From positions 83,085,095-83,149,094 of the forward strand of contig CM038228.1 in NCBI GenBank assembly GCA_021442155.1: a stretch of 64,000 nt of DNA, in the 5' to 3' direction. The stretch is from Cymbidium sinense. Taxonomy: Eukaryota; Streptophyta; Magnoliopsida; Asparagales; Orchidaceae. The translations under genes were made by a program, and so were the position numbers. Shown here piece after piece: positions 48,514-59,570 of this stretch (position 1 is the first letter of the stretch; every line of letters begins with the position of its first letter). The notes under the pieces are model-generated. The model had not been told where the DNA came from and searched no databases. It saw nothing but the letters and a program-made list of their open reading frames with translations.

Positions 48514-49789
48514 CGGCTTTCCTTCATTTGCATATCTATGCAATATTGGCCTGCAAAAAAATAGTGTTCTAGTGAAATAACAATCTCGTGGCTCTCTCTA
48601 TGGTTTTTTTAAATGCATCTATATCCATATACAATCCTTTGCTCGAACTTGTTTCAGTGTCAAAAAAAAATAGATTAATATGTGCTTCTATAGTTCTATC
48701 ATCTATGATAGCGTTTTCATCGATTTTTTAGCCTCAAACAATTTTAGGGTTGAAACTGCGAGCGACATGCCCATGTTTTATTGCAGAGTTGAAACTATTG
48801 AGCACAGAAGTAACATGAAATTAATGGATGCATAATAAGTGTAACGATGAGCTCTGTTAGTATTCCAGACACGAAAAGCTACAAATCGAAATTCAAAAGC
48901 TACAATCATACAAAGGAAACAAAATGAGAAAGAAATTAAAAAGAGAGATGTTCTTCAGTTTACCTCTCAAACTCCTTCATGAATCACGCACTGAGTCAGG
49001 ATTCGAGAAGAATAGAAAAAAAAAAAGAAAATGTAGAGAACGAATGTGGAGGAAGGAAAGGAAAGATCCGCAATGACGAGGGTTTGGAAATAGGGGTTCC
49101 TAATCGGCTAGCGTATCGCGTGTGTGGTGGGCAGTGCATGTGCCCCAGGTGATCTCTCATACGAGCCACTACTCACAAAGAAAACAATCTAGATCGCCAA
49201 TAGAGGAAATCTTGCTCAAGAGTCGGGATAGGTGAAGCTTGAAGGTTCAGTTTGGTTTATTCTTTTTTTTTTCCTTGCATAAATCAGTCTTATTTTCAGA
49301 CTTATATCGCATGAATCATTCGAAGTTACTCATATGTAGTTGACGGATCAATTGATTTCTTTTTAGGTATGTGTTTCCTCTTTCTTTTAGGGTGCAAATC
49401 ATAAAAAAAAAATTATTTGAGTTGTGGTGAGGAATGATGTAAGTTTATTCAATTTATCTCTATTTGTTCTCCTAATTTACTATTTGTTTTATTATTTTCA
49501 TGATTTATGTTAGATTAGTGTTATTTGTGTCATTTGCACATATCAATTATTTGTCATAATTTTATTTGATATTTTTTAATAATTCTATTTCATTTATATT
49601 GGCTTCCATTGATTCAAGAGACCATAATTTTCAATCTTTTATTTAAGGGTTTAGGGTTTGTTAAAGGTTTTTATGTGCTTATTACATATTTTTTGTGAGA
49701 TTATTTTTTTCTCTATCATGATTTTCTTTGTATTTATTATTGGGAGAGATGTTAAATTCTTTTATTTTTATGAAATATTTAAGATATCA

Positions 49790-50790
49790 ATGGAAAGAGT
49801 TATTGAAGTTAATGTCAATGACTCAAATGATTTTTGGTGATGAAAATTTTGAAGAGCATGTTCAATTTCATATGGATGATCAATAAAATCCTATTAGTAT
49901 TACCGACTTTGAGATTAAAAATGAGCATTATAATGATAATAATGATAATAAGAATGATGGTGATGGAGAGAATGTTGATAATGATATTGATGAGATTGAT
50001 ATAGAAAATGAAGATGATAGTGTAATAGAAAGGAAAAAAAGAAAGAAGACGTCAAAGATTTGAGAAGAGTTTAACGAAGTAATTCTTTCAGATGGTCAAA
50101 GGAAGGGGGAATGTATGCATTGCATGATGAATATGATAGTTATACGTAGTTTATTGTATGAGTTACATGAAGAGTATGTAGTTAGTTTTGAACCTGAAGG
50201 TGACAATGACAACTTGAGAGTTGGGACATCAAAAGGATTAGTGGAAACAATGTTTGTGGGCCTACTTAAACAATTGATACAAAAAAGTTTTGTGGATGAC
50301 ATAATTTTATTATATATGTAATAACAAAAGCAAGTAAAAGACCAACATAATCTGAGTTGAATAAATACTTAGATGATCGTATAGAGATTTGTCCAGAAGG
50401 CTAAAATTTTGATGTCATTGGATGGTGGAAGAGCAATCAGACAAAGTACCGTATACTATCTAGGATGGCTGTTGACATATTATCTATACCAATAACCACG
50501 GTAGCTTCAGAGTCAACATTTAGTGCAGGTGAAAGAGTTGTGGATACCTACGCTCTAAACTTGGTGTGGAAACTATTTAAGCACTCATATGTGGATCAAA
50601 TTGGGTTTGATGTCATTACAGCTTGAAGAGAAGAGTCAAAGTAATATAATATATATATATATATATATATACTCATGATATTTAACTATTAGTTATCATA
50701 TAATCTTTATTTTTTTTTTTGTAGGAAGAAGATGATGAAGAGATGGAGATTCATCTTTCTTTCACTTGAAAGATTAGAGAAAGAAGAATA
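49790..50790 (+). pseudogene. hAT transposase pseudogene, BED-finger RICESLEEPER/DAYSLEEPER type
   Basis: An acidic N-terminal stretch (49,915-50,030, rich in D, E and N) leads to a basic KRKKTSKI segment. Then comes a truncated BED zinc finger with a GECMHC motif (to about 50,130). Most of the catalytic core is missing. The hAT dimerisation region follows at 50,340-50,640: SELNKYLDD-type sequence, then ILSIPITTVASESTFSAGERV, partly in different frames. After a probable intron (GTAATA donor at about 50,641, TTTTTGTAG acceptor at about 50,725) a short acidic tail ends in an LSLERL-type sequence. Internal deletion and stops show it is dead. Confidence 0.75.
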
Positions 50791-51656
50791 TAGGATGATA
50801 AACTAGGTACATTTATAAATTTTATCAACATTCAACTATTAATATGTAGATCATAATTATTATTTTTTGTTGGTTGCAACTTTTGTGCAAAAAATTCAGC
50901 TTATACATATCATGTAATGTTCTCACATAAGCTTTTATTATTTGTAAAATTTATTTAGAATTTTGTTCCCTTTGATGTATGAGTTTAACCTTTGATTCTT
51001 TAAATTATTATTTATACATATGGTTCTTCTCTTTATTATTTTTATAATAATTTGATCACCCTCGTCGGTGCTATTATTTTTGCATATCAGGTACATTTTG
51101 GAATCGAAAATCGATGTCTTCTTCGACATCTCTAAAGACACAAGGAATGAAATTTATATAGAACTTTTTTTGGTATTGTAACGCTCAAGTCTGTTAAGAT
51201 GGTATCTTAAATTATTTTTCATTTAATGTCAAGAGGCAAATATTTGAGTTTTAAGCTTCTTAGATATTTTGATTTGATGTTCAATGGCAATTGTTATTAT
51301 TTTTACTTTTGCATTTGACATCTATTATACTATCATAGTAAATTTATATGGGGTATTTATCATGATATGTTATTTGCAATTGCTTACATACAATTGCATG
51401 TTATAAAAGTAATTTTTTTAATCTAGATGATTGTACAACTGCACATATATAAATCATTATAAATTTACAATACAGGCAAAAATTTAAAAAATCTTACCTT
51501 TAAATTTGAGCTTCTTAAATCTCGCTTGAGCTTTGAAATCGAGCTTGAGGTTAATTTTTTTTTCATGAGCTCGAGCTAAATAAATGAGCTCGAGCTTTGG
51601 TTAAACAAAATAAGCTTAGCTCGATTAAGTAAAAATTCAACTCGATTATACCCTTA

Positions 51657-52584
51657 TTTTACACCAAACGTGCAAAGGAGTTAAAGTCATCCAAGATAAA
51701 AAAAAAGGGCAAGTAGTTGCATATAAGCAATCCAAATCTAATCATCCTACAAATCTATGATCATCATGGACAAGCTACTCTCTTCAGTTTGACAAGGCAT
51801 TTTGAATAATAAATTATAGAAGTAATCTGATAACATAAATTCATTTCATCTTCAAAAGATCAATTTTTTTAAGAATTTAAAAATAGTATTTAGTTGGGGA
51901 TATTATTTTATGAAAATGCAAGGTCAAATAAGTTATTTTTCATTAAATTTAAACATATAACCCTTTTATAATGAATTACTAATTTGTATTAAACAACTTT
52001 ATATTTGTCCATATTGTACTGCCTATTTAATTTTATTAATATTCAATGTCTACTTTTCTTAATTAAAAGCTTAAACATCAAATTACAACTTAATTAAACT
52101 TTGCTTAATTTATATTATCTTAATAAAATCGTGATAATTTATTAATTGTTTAGCTTTAATGGGACATTCCCATAAGAAAAACTTGAAAAAGCATCAATAA
52201 ACAAGTAATAATTTTCATGTGTTGAATTTTGAATTATCCATGATCTCACACCACTTAGCAAAGAACTACAAGAGAAAGAGAAAAAAAGGCATAGAAGAAA
52301 AACTAAGAATGACAGAATGCATAGAGAGTAAAAGCCTCTAAGTTTGTATTTAGCCAAAAAGTCTTTAAACCCATATGTATCTTTCTCTATTGATGGGCTT
52401 GAACTAACCCCTGAGTGTTACATAGTTGATTACATTTGAATTTGACAAGTACAATAAAAAATATCTAATAATATAATTTTTTGGCTGCATAATCGATTAC
52501 ATAGTGTCTTAAATCAAGCCATGTAGTTATAATAAGTTGTGATAGGCATATATTTAAACCAAATATTCATGAAATATATTGATG
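51657..52584. other. AT-rich spacer
   Basis: No coding or repeat structure of note. A 71-codon minus frame at 52,142-52,357 is hydrophobic but has no supporting context. Confidence 0.45.
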
Positions 52585-53769
52585 ATATTTGTGGGATCCG
52601 AAAATTCGCCACCGACATCTTTCGGAAAAAGGAAATAGTTGTTTAAGTGTCGGTGATAATTTCAGAAGGCAGATGAATAGTAGATAAGACACTACCAGAG
52701 ATTTCGTTCTTTGATGAGAACTTTTATATCTGGTTCAGTTTCCTATAAAGCCTATAGTTAATTACCCTCCTCGAGAGAGCACTTTCGATTAAGGCTAGTC
52801 AATGAATCGTTAAAGAACGAGTATATAATTGCAGTGAGTGGAGTTTAGAACTTATGAAATTTATTATTTTAACTTAAAACCTTTTGTGGGGGGAACGATG
52901 ACGAGCCCTATCAAGATCCCATGGTTCCGTCATCCGGTATCGCGATCCACATTAGTCGAGGAGGAGGTACCCGAAGGATCCTTCATCGACAACACATGGG
53001 TTCATCCAAGGTGTCCTTGTAGACCTGGGGTGGAGTTTGTCTAAGGGGACAAATATAAGTCAACCTTAGCTAACATAGGGCTTTTTTGCCCAACCAAATA
53101 CATTCTATATTTCACAGCTCAAAGAGCAAAGCCGTTGGGGAACATCTAAGGCTGCGGTAGTAATTTAGTGGTGCCATATCGCCACCCGGTCGGAGGGCTC
53201 AGGTAAGCCATTTATGTGGTGCCATATCGTAGCAAAACCACGACGAATCCGACGGCGTCCTTACGAGGAATATTTGAGTGTGAAGGTAGTTATGTATTTA
53301 ATTTGACATTGGCTCTTTGTGAGCAAAAGTTTTCTTAATTTGTCACCCGAAGACAAACAATTGCGGAGGGGTGGATTTATTTTATTTATTTATTTTTGTT
53401 TTAATTTAAATAATTCATTTCATTTTTTTATTTTCGTTGAATTTTGATCATTTTATGATTGATTTTAGATTTGAATATATATGATCATTTATCATTGAAA
53501 TTTTAATTATAATTACCCTTCTCAATCATAGGGCTAATATCAATTGATAGACCTTGTCTACTCTGTCGTTTTCTGAGAGGATGGTTCATTATCTCAAAAA
53601 GTATAATCCTTCAAAACCTTGTCCACTCTAGTTTGAACATAGAAGATCGGGTTTGAGACTTTTTTTCCTGAGAATTTGAATTTTAGAAGCTATGTTAGTT
53701 GGTTCATGTCTTGTATTATATGACAGAATTAGCTTCTCAGATATTATTAATTTGAAATTTTTATAATAT

Positions 53770-54550
53770 CAAATTTTTAGGTTTTGTTAACCCGGACCCG
53801 GTCCGAAGACCAAACCGGGATGATATAGCATCTGTTCTTTTGTATTTGACTTAGTATTTACTCCAACATGCATATGGATATCTGTTCTTTGAAAATTGTA
53901 TGGACATTAGAATGTCTAAGTTGGAGTTTCGATGTCAAATTTTGATTTTTGAGTTTTGTTAACGGACGGTCAGAAGATAACCGGATTATGTAGCATCTGT
54001 TCTTTTGTATTATACCTAACTTGCACATGTCCCTATTGTTTGAACACTTCAACATACATACGAATATCTGTTCTTTTAAAATGTTGTATGGACATTGAAT
54101 GTCTAGTTGAAATGTAGGTTCGATTTGCAAGTTTAAATTTCAATATGGCATTTTTGGGTTTTGTTAACCCGGACCCGGTCCGAAGACCAAACCGGGAAGT
54201 GTAGCATTTGCTCTTTTGTATTTGACATGATTGTAATGCAAACATGAGTTTTGATACGGGATTTTTAGGTTTTGTTAACCCGGACCCGGTCCGAAGACCA
54301 AACCGGGATTATGTAACATCTGTTCTTTTGTATTTGTCTTACTTGCACGTGCCCCTAATGTTTGAACACTTCAACGTACATACGAGTATCTGTTCTTTTA
54401 GAATGTTGTATGGACATTGAATGTCTAGTTGAAATGTAAGTGCAATTTGTAAGTTTGGATTTCAATATGACATTTTAGATTTTGTTAACCCGGACCCGGT
54501 CCGAAGACCGAACCGGGAAGTGTAGCATTTGCTCTTTTGTATTTGAGCAT
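53770..54550 (+). repeat. Higher-order repeat carrying a palindromic CGGACCCGGTCCG core
   Basis: TTTTGTTAACCCGGACCCGG followed by TCCGAAGACC occurs at core positions 53,793-53,805, 54,170-54,182, 54,281-54,293 and 54,491-54,503. A decayed copy lies near 53,963. CGGACCCGGTCCG is a perfect palindrome around a central C, and an outer CCCGGT pairs with the following ACCGGG. Spacing alternates between about 110 and about 210 bp, so short and long units alternate as a roughly 320-bp higher-order unit. Each core is followed by GTAGCATTTGCTC/ATCTGTTCTTTTGTATTTG. Confidence 0.9.
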
Positions 54551-54639
54551 TTTTAGAAGCTTATTCAAGCAAGTGTGGATCAAGAGGTCTAAGATAGATA
54601 TAAGCATTTGATTGAGAATATGCTAAATAGTTCATTTAG

Positions 54640-55095
54640 AACAAATGACCTCTTTTAAATCACAAATGAGCAAGGATATATGGGCTGAAATAAATCATTT
54701 GGAAGCCCATATAGTCATATGTAGGGCAATAGGCTTAAAGTGGATTTAGGCATTTGTTTTGAGCCCAAGATCACCTCCTTATGTAACAAAATCAGCAAAC
54801 ATAAGGGGCTGAAAATAATTGATTTGGAAGCCCATATGACCATATGTAGGGCAATGGGCCTAAAGTGAATTTAGGCATTTGATTTGAGCCCAAGATCGCC
54901 TCCTTATGTAACAAAATCAGCAAACATAAGGGGTTGAAAATAATTGATTTGGAAGCCCATATGACCATATGTAGGGCAATGGGCCTAAAGTGAATTTAGG
55001 CATTTGATTTGGGCTAATAGCCCTCTCCCTATGTACAAAATCAGCAAGCATAAAGGGCTGAAAACAATTGATTTAGAGGCCCATATGACTATCAC
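54640..55095 (+). repeat. 125-bp tandem repeat, about 3.5 copies
   Basis: GGAAGCCCATATGACCATAT starts a unit at 54,701, 54,826 and 54,951, with a diverged fourth start at about 55,075, giving a period of 124-125 bp. Units 2 and 3 are almost identical and units 1 and 4 are diverged, as expected for an array growing from its middle. Confidence 0.93.
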
Positions 55096-55454
55096 CCATA
55101 GCCCATTTATTTCTCTTGATAAGGGAGAGGGGAATATAAAAATATGAGTAGTTGTCATATTTCATTTAAAAGAGGCAAGTGGATTAATTAAAATTCACCT
55201 CCTTCACATGCAAGCTCATGGCAAGTGGGGGGACAAATACCCATTAAATTTATTAAGAAGATGTGGCAAAAACTTTATTTTCCTCTTTCAAGAAAAAAAG
55301 AAGAAGATAAGGATGCACAGGGCATGTCCATGTCCATGCATGTGCATGCAATATGACAAGTGGCATTAACATAGATGATGACCTGCATGCATTTTATGAC
55401 AAGGCACCATATGTGTCAAGATGATAGCCATAGATGAGAAAAAAAAGGAGGCTA

Positions 55455-55480
55455 TGAAAATCTATAAATAAGAGGGGAAT
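55455..55480 (+). promoter_or_regulatory. Candidate LTR promoter (TATA)
   Basis: CTATAAATAAGAGGGG is followed by a pyrimidine-rich leader with CTCATTTCTTCCCTTCTCTC at about 55,520-55,540, the arrangement seen at transcription starts of plant LTR elements. Confidence 0.45.
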
Positions 55481-56205
55481 TCCTTCTCATAAAATCCTCA
55501 CACACTTCCTACTCTCATTTCTTCCCTTCTCTCCCTTGATTTCACAAGTTTGAGTTCTCTCAAGCTTGTAAGAGAGCTAAGTTGTGCCATAAAGATTTGT
55601 AAGTTTTTACCCTTCTCCCTTCCTTTAGCAATTTTCCATTTTTTTTTTTTTATTTTTATGATGGATGTCATGTCATATGATAGATTTGATTGATTTCATA
55701 TGTGTTTGCTTCAAGTATTCCCCATGTCTCATGTATGTATATAAATCATGGTGGAAATGACAAGTAAAGTAGGGGAGAAACCTATGTTTGAGCATATATC
55801 TAGGGTGTATTTCATGTCATGTCAAAATGTTTCATTTCATGTATGTCTTCCCCTTATCCCTTTTTTTTTTTGCCATGTTTCTATAATCATGTGTAGATCA
55901 ATGTGAAAATGGACATATGGAGTAAAAGATAACATGTTAAACATGTATTTAAGCATGTGTTCTAAGCATGTCTAATAGCATATCAAGCTAAGTAGGGTAT
56001 TAGAACCAGCATCAACAAATACATGTCACAAGCATAAGCATCCATTTGTATTCTATTTGCCACACTTCATACACATGTTAAGCATGTAAAGGGGACTAGA
56101 AAGATTCAACATTCATCAAACTAAGCATGAATAGTTGTTGCATAGGTGTCATATGACATGAAAAGTGAGTTAGAAACACATAAGCATATTAAAAATACTT
56201 AAGCA

Positions 56206-56232
<27 letters not shown>
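56206..56232 (+). repeat. Poly-T tract
   Basis: About 25 consecutive T residues directly precede the 183-190-bp repeat array. It may mark the tail of a minus-strand retroposed segment inside the LTR, but no duplication was seen. Confidence 0.9.
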
Positions 56233-56237
<5 letters not shown>

Positions 56238-56239
56238 GG

Positions 56240-56910
56240 TGACCTCCCGTCATCCCCATAGGGGGCTGGGAGACTGCCTTCCCCACACGCCAAGAAAGGC
56301 GTGCATGGTAGGTGTCATGAGATACCTCGGCCGAAAGTTTATTTGCCCACCACGCCAAGAAAGGCGTGCATGGGGGTTAGCATAATATAGCGGTTTTACG
56401 AATCCTTATCTCGCTTATCAAAGTTTACAACGACCTCGCTCTCCCCAGAGGGTTACCATGAGTGAGGCACCACCCAAGAAAGGCGTGCATGGGTGGTGTC
56501 GTGAGACAAACTTTGATAGCTAGCATTTCCCTGTTAAGAAGATATCACATATGCAAGAGTATAAAGATGAATTTTACCTGAACCCTTATCTCCGTGCTTA
56601 TCAAAGTTTACACGACCTCCGCTCTCCCATGAGGGGTTACCATGAGAGCACATACAAGAAAGGCGTGCATGGGTGGTGTTGTGAGACACCGCGGCTGAAA
56701 CTTTGATAGCTAGCATTTTCCTGTTAAGAAGATATCACATATGCAAGAGTATAAAGATGAATTTTACCTAAACCCTTATCTCCGTGCTTATCAAAGTTTA
56801 CAAAGCCTCCTCTCCCAGAGTTCATGAGAGACCGCCACCACGCCAAGAAAGGCGTGCGTGTCAGTCAAGAACTTTGATAGCATAGCATTTCCCTGTTAAT
56901 ATGATATCAC
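56240..56910 (+). repeat. Tandem array of 183-190 bp units with hairpins inside inverted arms
   Basis: Three units repeat TATCAAAGTTT (56,416, 56,599, 56,789), then a variable CACGCCAAGAAAGGCGTG-type hairpin, then AAACTTTGATA (56,508, 56,698, about 56,869), then CATTTCCCTGTTAAGAAGAT and GATGAATTTTACCT. The outer arms are exact inverted complements about 80-100 bp apart. The inner hairpin has a 6-bp stem and AAGAAA loop. It is perfect at 56,286-56,303, 56,351-56,368 and 56,839-56,856, and damaged at 56,471 and 56,651. Confidence 0.9.
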
Positions 56911-58823
56911 ATATGCAAGTATGCAAGAATGAAACTCATAGATAATAGCAAGTGGTATAACCAAATCCCTTTTTGTTTAATTTTAGATTTCAACTTGCAT
57001 ATGAAAGAGGCATGATATATGTATAATTCACTTCATAGGAAACCAATTGAGGCAAAGTAGAAGCATGAAATTCATAGGAGAACAGCAAATAATATGATAT
57101 TTAAGCCATACATCCTTCCTTATCAAATTTTCAAACTTCCGGCTCAAATAAAAGAAATTTTCAGCAAGATAAATGCATAGATAACAAACTAATAGCTTTC
57201 CCCATCTTGTAGACATGAATTTAACAATTTCCCCCTTTGCAAACACAACATTTCAGCAAATAGCACACTTCAAATAACAAATTAATTATTTCCCCTCTCA
57301 TAGAAATGATTTCAAACATCACATTTCTGGGAAAGCAAATCGATTTGATTTCCCTTAGGTATAACCAATTCCGACAAAATAACATCATAACTACCCTAAA
57401 GATAGCATGCAACACAACATTGGGCCATACATCATCCCAAAGCAATTTTAGTAGGCTAAGCATCACATAATCCGTGAATAAAGGCAATAAGAAATGAGAT
57501 TTGGGTCATACATCATCCCAAATCCCTAAAGGAAACTCTTAGCATAATCCCAAGCATAAGATATGGCATACTTAGCAAAAACCCTAACTTCAAAGCGAAA
57601 TGCATAAGAACGAGCTTAGGGTTAGAGAAACAACCTAGAATTTTTTAGGTTGCAAGGGAAAGGAAGAGATAGAGTTCGGTGCTTGAGCGATCCCTACTGC
57701 TCGGCTAGAACTCACTGAGGACGAGACGCCTGAGAGGGAGAAAATCAAGTCTTCTTGACCAGAGCGAGAAGGAAGGAAGGAGCGTCGTGTCTTGAGTACC
57801 TGTGCCCTAGAGCTTATCAGAAGAAAGAGAGAAATCGCCGAGAGAGAGAGAGAGGCAAGCAGAAATGAGAGGAGAAGTCGAATCATGGAGAGGAGAAGAA
57901 GGAAACATGAGGAAGCGAGAAACAGAGAAGCCGTGAGCTTCAAGAAGCGAAACGAGAGGATCATAAGAGAGGCGTGCCATGAGGGTCAATCGTTTCTCTC
58001 TTTAGACATGATCTCCTGATTGGTGAAGGAGCGGTTAGGTAGGGAATTTAAGAGGGATTTTAAGGGATTTAAGAGGGATTAAGAGATTAAACAGCCATTA
58101 GTCCCTTTAATTATAATTTAATATTATTTTATATGATATTAATTTATGCGCTAAACCCTAGCAATATGGGTGTCAATTTTAGTTGTTTCAGTTGTGCCGA
58201 ACGCAACGGCGCGATCAATTTGGATCGGTCATTGGACAACGTCGACGGCGATCGGGATAAAATTAGGTTTACAATTTGTGCGGCATCGCATTGGTGTCGA
58301 CACTTCCGCGCTTTGCGAATGGGTCTCGAGGCGTCGTTTGATAGGTCTCGACGTTTTGGCGACGATGGTGCGATCAATTTTGCAAACGGAGGTCGTTTAG
58401 ACATCGTCGAGGCTTCTTGACTTCGATATGCGCACAATTTCATGATAATTTGATTTTAATTATCCGATCGATCCTTAATTGATTCAAAATTTTTACGATT
58501 AATTCATTTTAATATTTTCGACGTTGCGGCGTCAAATCGTCAATTAAAAGCGAATTTGATCGGTTCGGATCGCGATTTAAGGGATTTTAAAATCCACCTT
58601 ATTTATTTAATTTAATGTCGCACATAGTTGTAGGTCAACAATATTGTAGCCTCTGTCACGAACTCGGTTGAAGATGCTGACCTTTGTACCAAACCCAAGA
58701 AAGTTTGGTTGTACAATATCTATTAAAACATAAAGTTGGAGAGAGATCATATGCATCAAAAATAAACAGTTTAATGGGGAAATAAAATTTTAGGCTAATA
58801 TTTGAATCAATAAACAGTAGCAA

Positions 58824-59266
58824 TAAGGGGTGTAAAAGAGTCGAGTCAAGCTCAAGACACCATTAGCATGAGCTTAAGTTTGATTACTTAATCGAGCTTG
58901 AGCTTTATTTTATAAGTTAAGTCTGCTCATTTAGTAAGGAAGAGAGAATTTTTCTAGTTCGAGTAATTTTTTATGACAAAAAATTTAAAAAATTGAAAAA
59001 TCAAAAGAAAAGTAATAAAAAATTACTTGTTATAAGAAAATGAACATAATGTTTACATATTTTTAACAAACTTATTCTTAAGCTATTAAATTATGACATA
59101 TTTTAAGTTTATTTTATATTAATATTTATTTAATGAGTCGACTCGTGAGCTAACGAGTTGAGTCAAAGCTGGCTTAAGCTTGGCTTGTTATCTCATCGAG
59201 CTCGGCTCACAAGCCATTTATCAAAGTGAGCTCTAGCCGCTCAAATTAGCTTAACTCACACACCTA
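58824..59266. mobile_element. Small hAT-like non-autonomous element
   Basis: The left end TAAGGGGTGTAAAAGAGTCG and the right end (complement TAGGTGTGTGAGTTAAGC) resemble the termini of the hAT at 44,707-51,656. GAGCTTGAGC/GAGCTCGGCTC subterminal words lie at both ends and there is an AT-rich middle. It is only 443 bp with no coding content. The 8-bp flanks (AGTAGCAA, GATGGCAT) agree at 4 of 8 positions. Confidence 0.5.
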
Positions 59267-59289
59267 GATGGCATTTTGCTAGACTGCAT

Positions 59290-59570
59290 TGATTACATGT
59301 AAGAGGAGGAGAAGGTCTACATATAAAAGAGTACTATGTAGCTAAAGCATGTAAGAGAGGAGCTAAATGAAGTAAATTGTGGTAGATAAAAGAGATGAGG
59401 CAATATCCTTTGTTCAGCTAAGGCAATTAGGATGGCCTGACCATTAACCAAAGTAATGTGCTGAGTGCCTTAGTAATAAAAGGCATTGAATAGGTGAGAG
59501 TTATCAACTATGAGGTGCCAATTTATACCTAAATCTAAATAACATTTGCCTATTTTTGCAAATAGCACTT
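59290..59570 (-). pseudogene. Copia pol fragment (protease to GAG-pre-integrase region)
   Basis: On the minus strand one reading gives VDNSHLFNAF, then GTQHITLVNGQAI, then ILPHLF, LPQFT, then SYIVLFY. This follows the order of the Copia segment after the protease active site (NSHLF, then A/VNG, then ...VLYVPQF..NLLSV). The expected DSGA active-site motif just upstream is not intact. It is an isolated fragment with stops, and no LTRs were found nearby. Confidence 0.5.

Larger units (their letters stand above)
45206..49165 (-). mobile_element. hAT element of the TTF/DUF4371 (ZMYM1-like) type
   Basis: The left end CAAGGGCGGATCC followed by AGAGGGGGCAC is the terminus type of plant hAT elements of this subgroup. 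A diverged complement, GTGCCCCAGGTGATC, occurs near 49,140-49,165. The sequences just outside (CAACCACT on the left, GAGCCACT on the right) agree at 6 of 8 bases and may be the eroded target duplication. The minus strand encodes a matching transposase remnant. Between 47,500 and 49,100 only AT-rich, non-coding DNA and an A/AAAG tract are seen. Confidence 0.6.
44707..51656 (+). mobile_element. hAT element (RICESLEEPER-like) with another hAT apparently nested in it
   Basis: The left end TAGGGGTATAAGTGAGC and the right end, whose complement reads TAAGGGTATAATCGAG, are matching inverted termini. Both are followed inwards by GAGCTCGAGCTT-rich subterminal repeats (44,720-44,815 and 51,500-51,640), a pattern common in plant hAT elements. 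A plus-strand BED/RICESLEEPER-type transposase remnant lies at 49,790-50,790. A clean 8-bp TSD was not found (CTTTTCAT versus TTTTACAC), so the pairing is an inference. About 4 kb of the span belongs to a second hAT element. Confidence 0.55.
52590..58640 (+). mobile_element. Candidate giant (6-kb) solo LTR with internal tandem repeats
   Basis: The segment begins TGTGGGATCCG and ends GTAGGTCAACA, and the pentamer ATATT flanks both sides (52,585-52,589 and 58,641-58,645). TG...CA termini plus a 5-bp duplication are the marks of an LTR insertion. Its first and last kilobases are not alike, so it is not an element with its own LTR pair. A TATA-like CTATAAATAAGAGGGG at about 55,462 is followed by a CT-rich leader, like the U3/R junction of a plant LTR. 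No gag-pol is readable. LTRs of several kilobases with internal tandem repeats are known in the Tat/Ogre group of Gypsy elements; membership is my inference. Frames such as 52,838-53,044, 57,635-58,019 and 58,133-58,443 have no recognisable product. Confidence 0.6.

Noticed and set aside
53770..56910. CRISPR-like spaced repeats
   Set aside because: Repeat units are 110-210 bp with homologous spacers in plant nuclear DNA. They are ordinary tandem arrays.
57635..58019. Arg/Glu-rich (+) and Ser/Leu-rich (-) frames that resemble an SR-like protein
   Set aside because: Purine-rich GAGAGA DNA inside the candidate giant LTR. No domain, no exon structure, and both strands are open because of composition.
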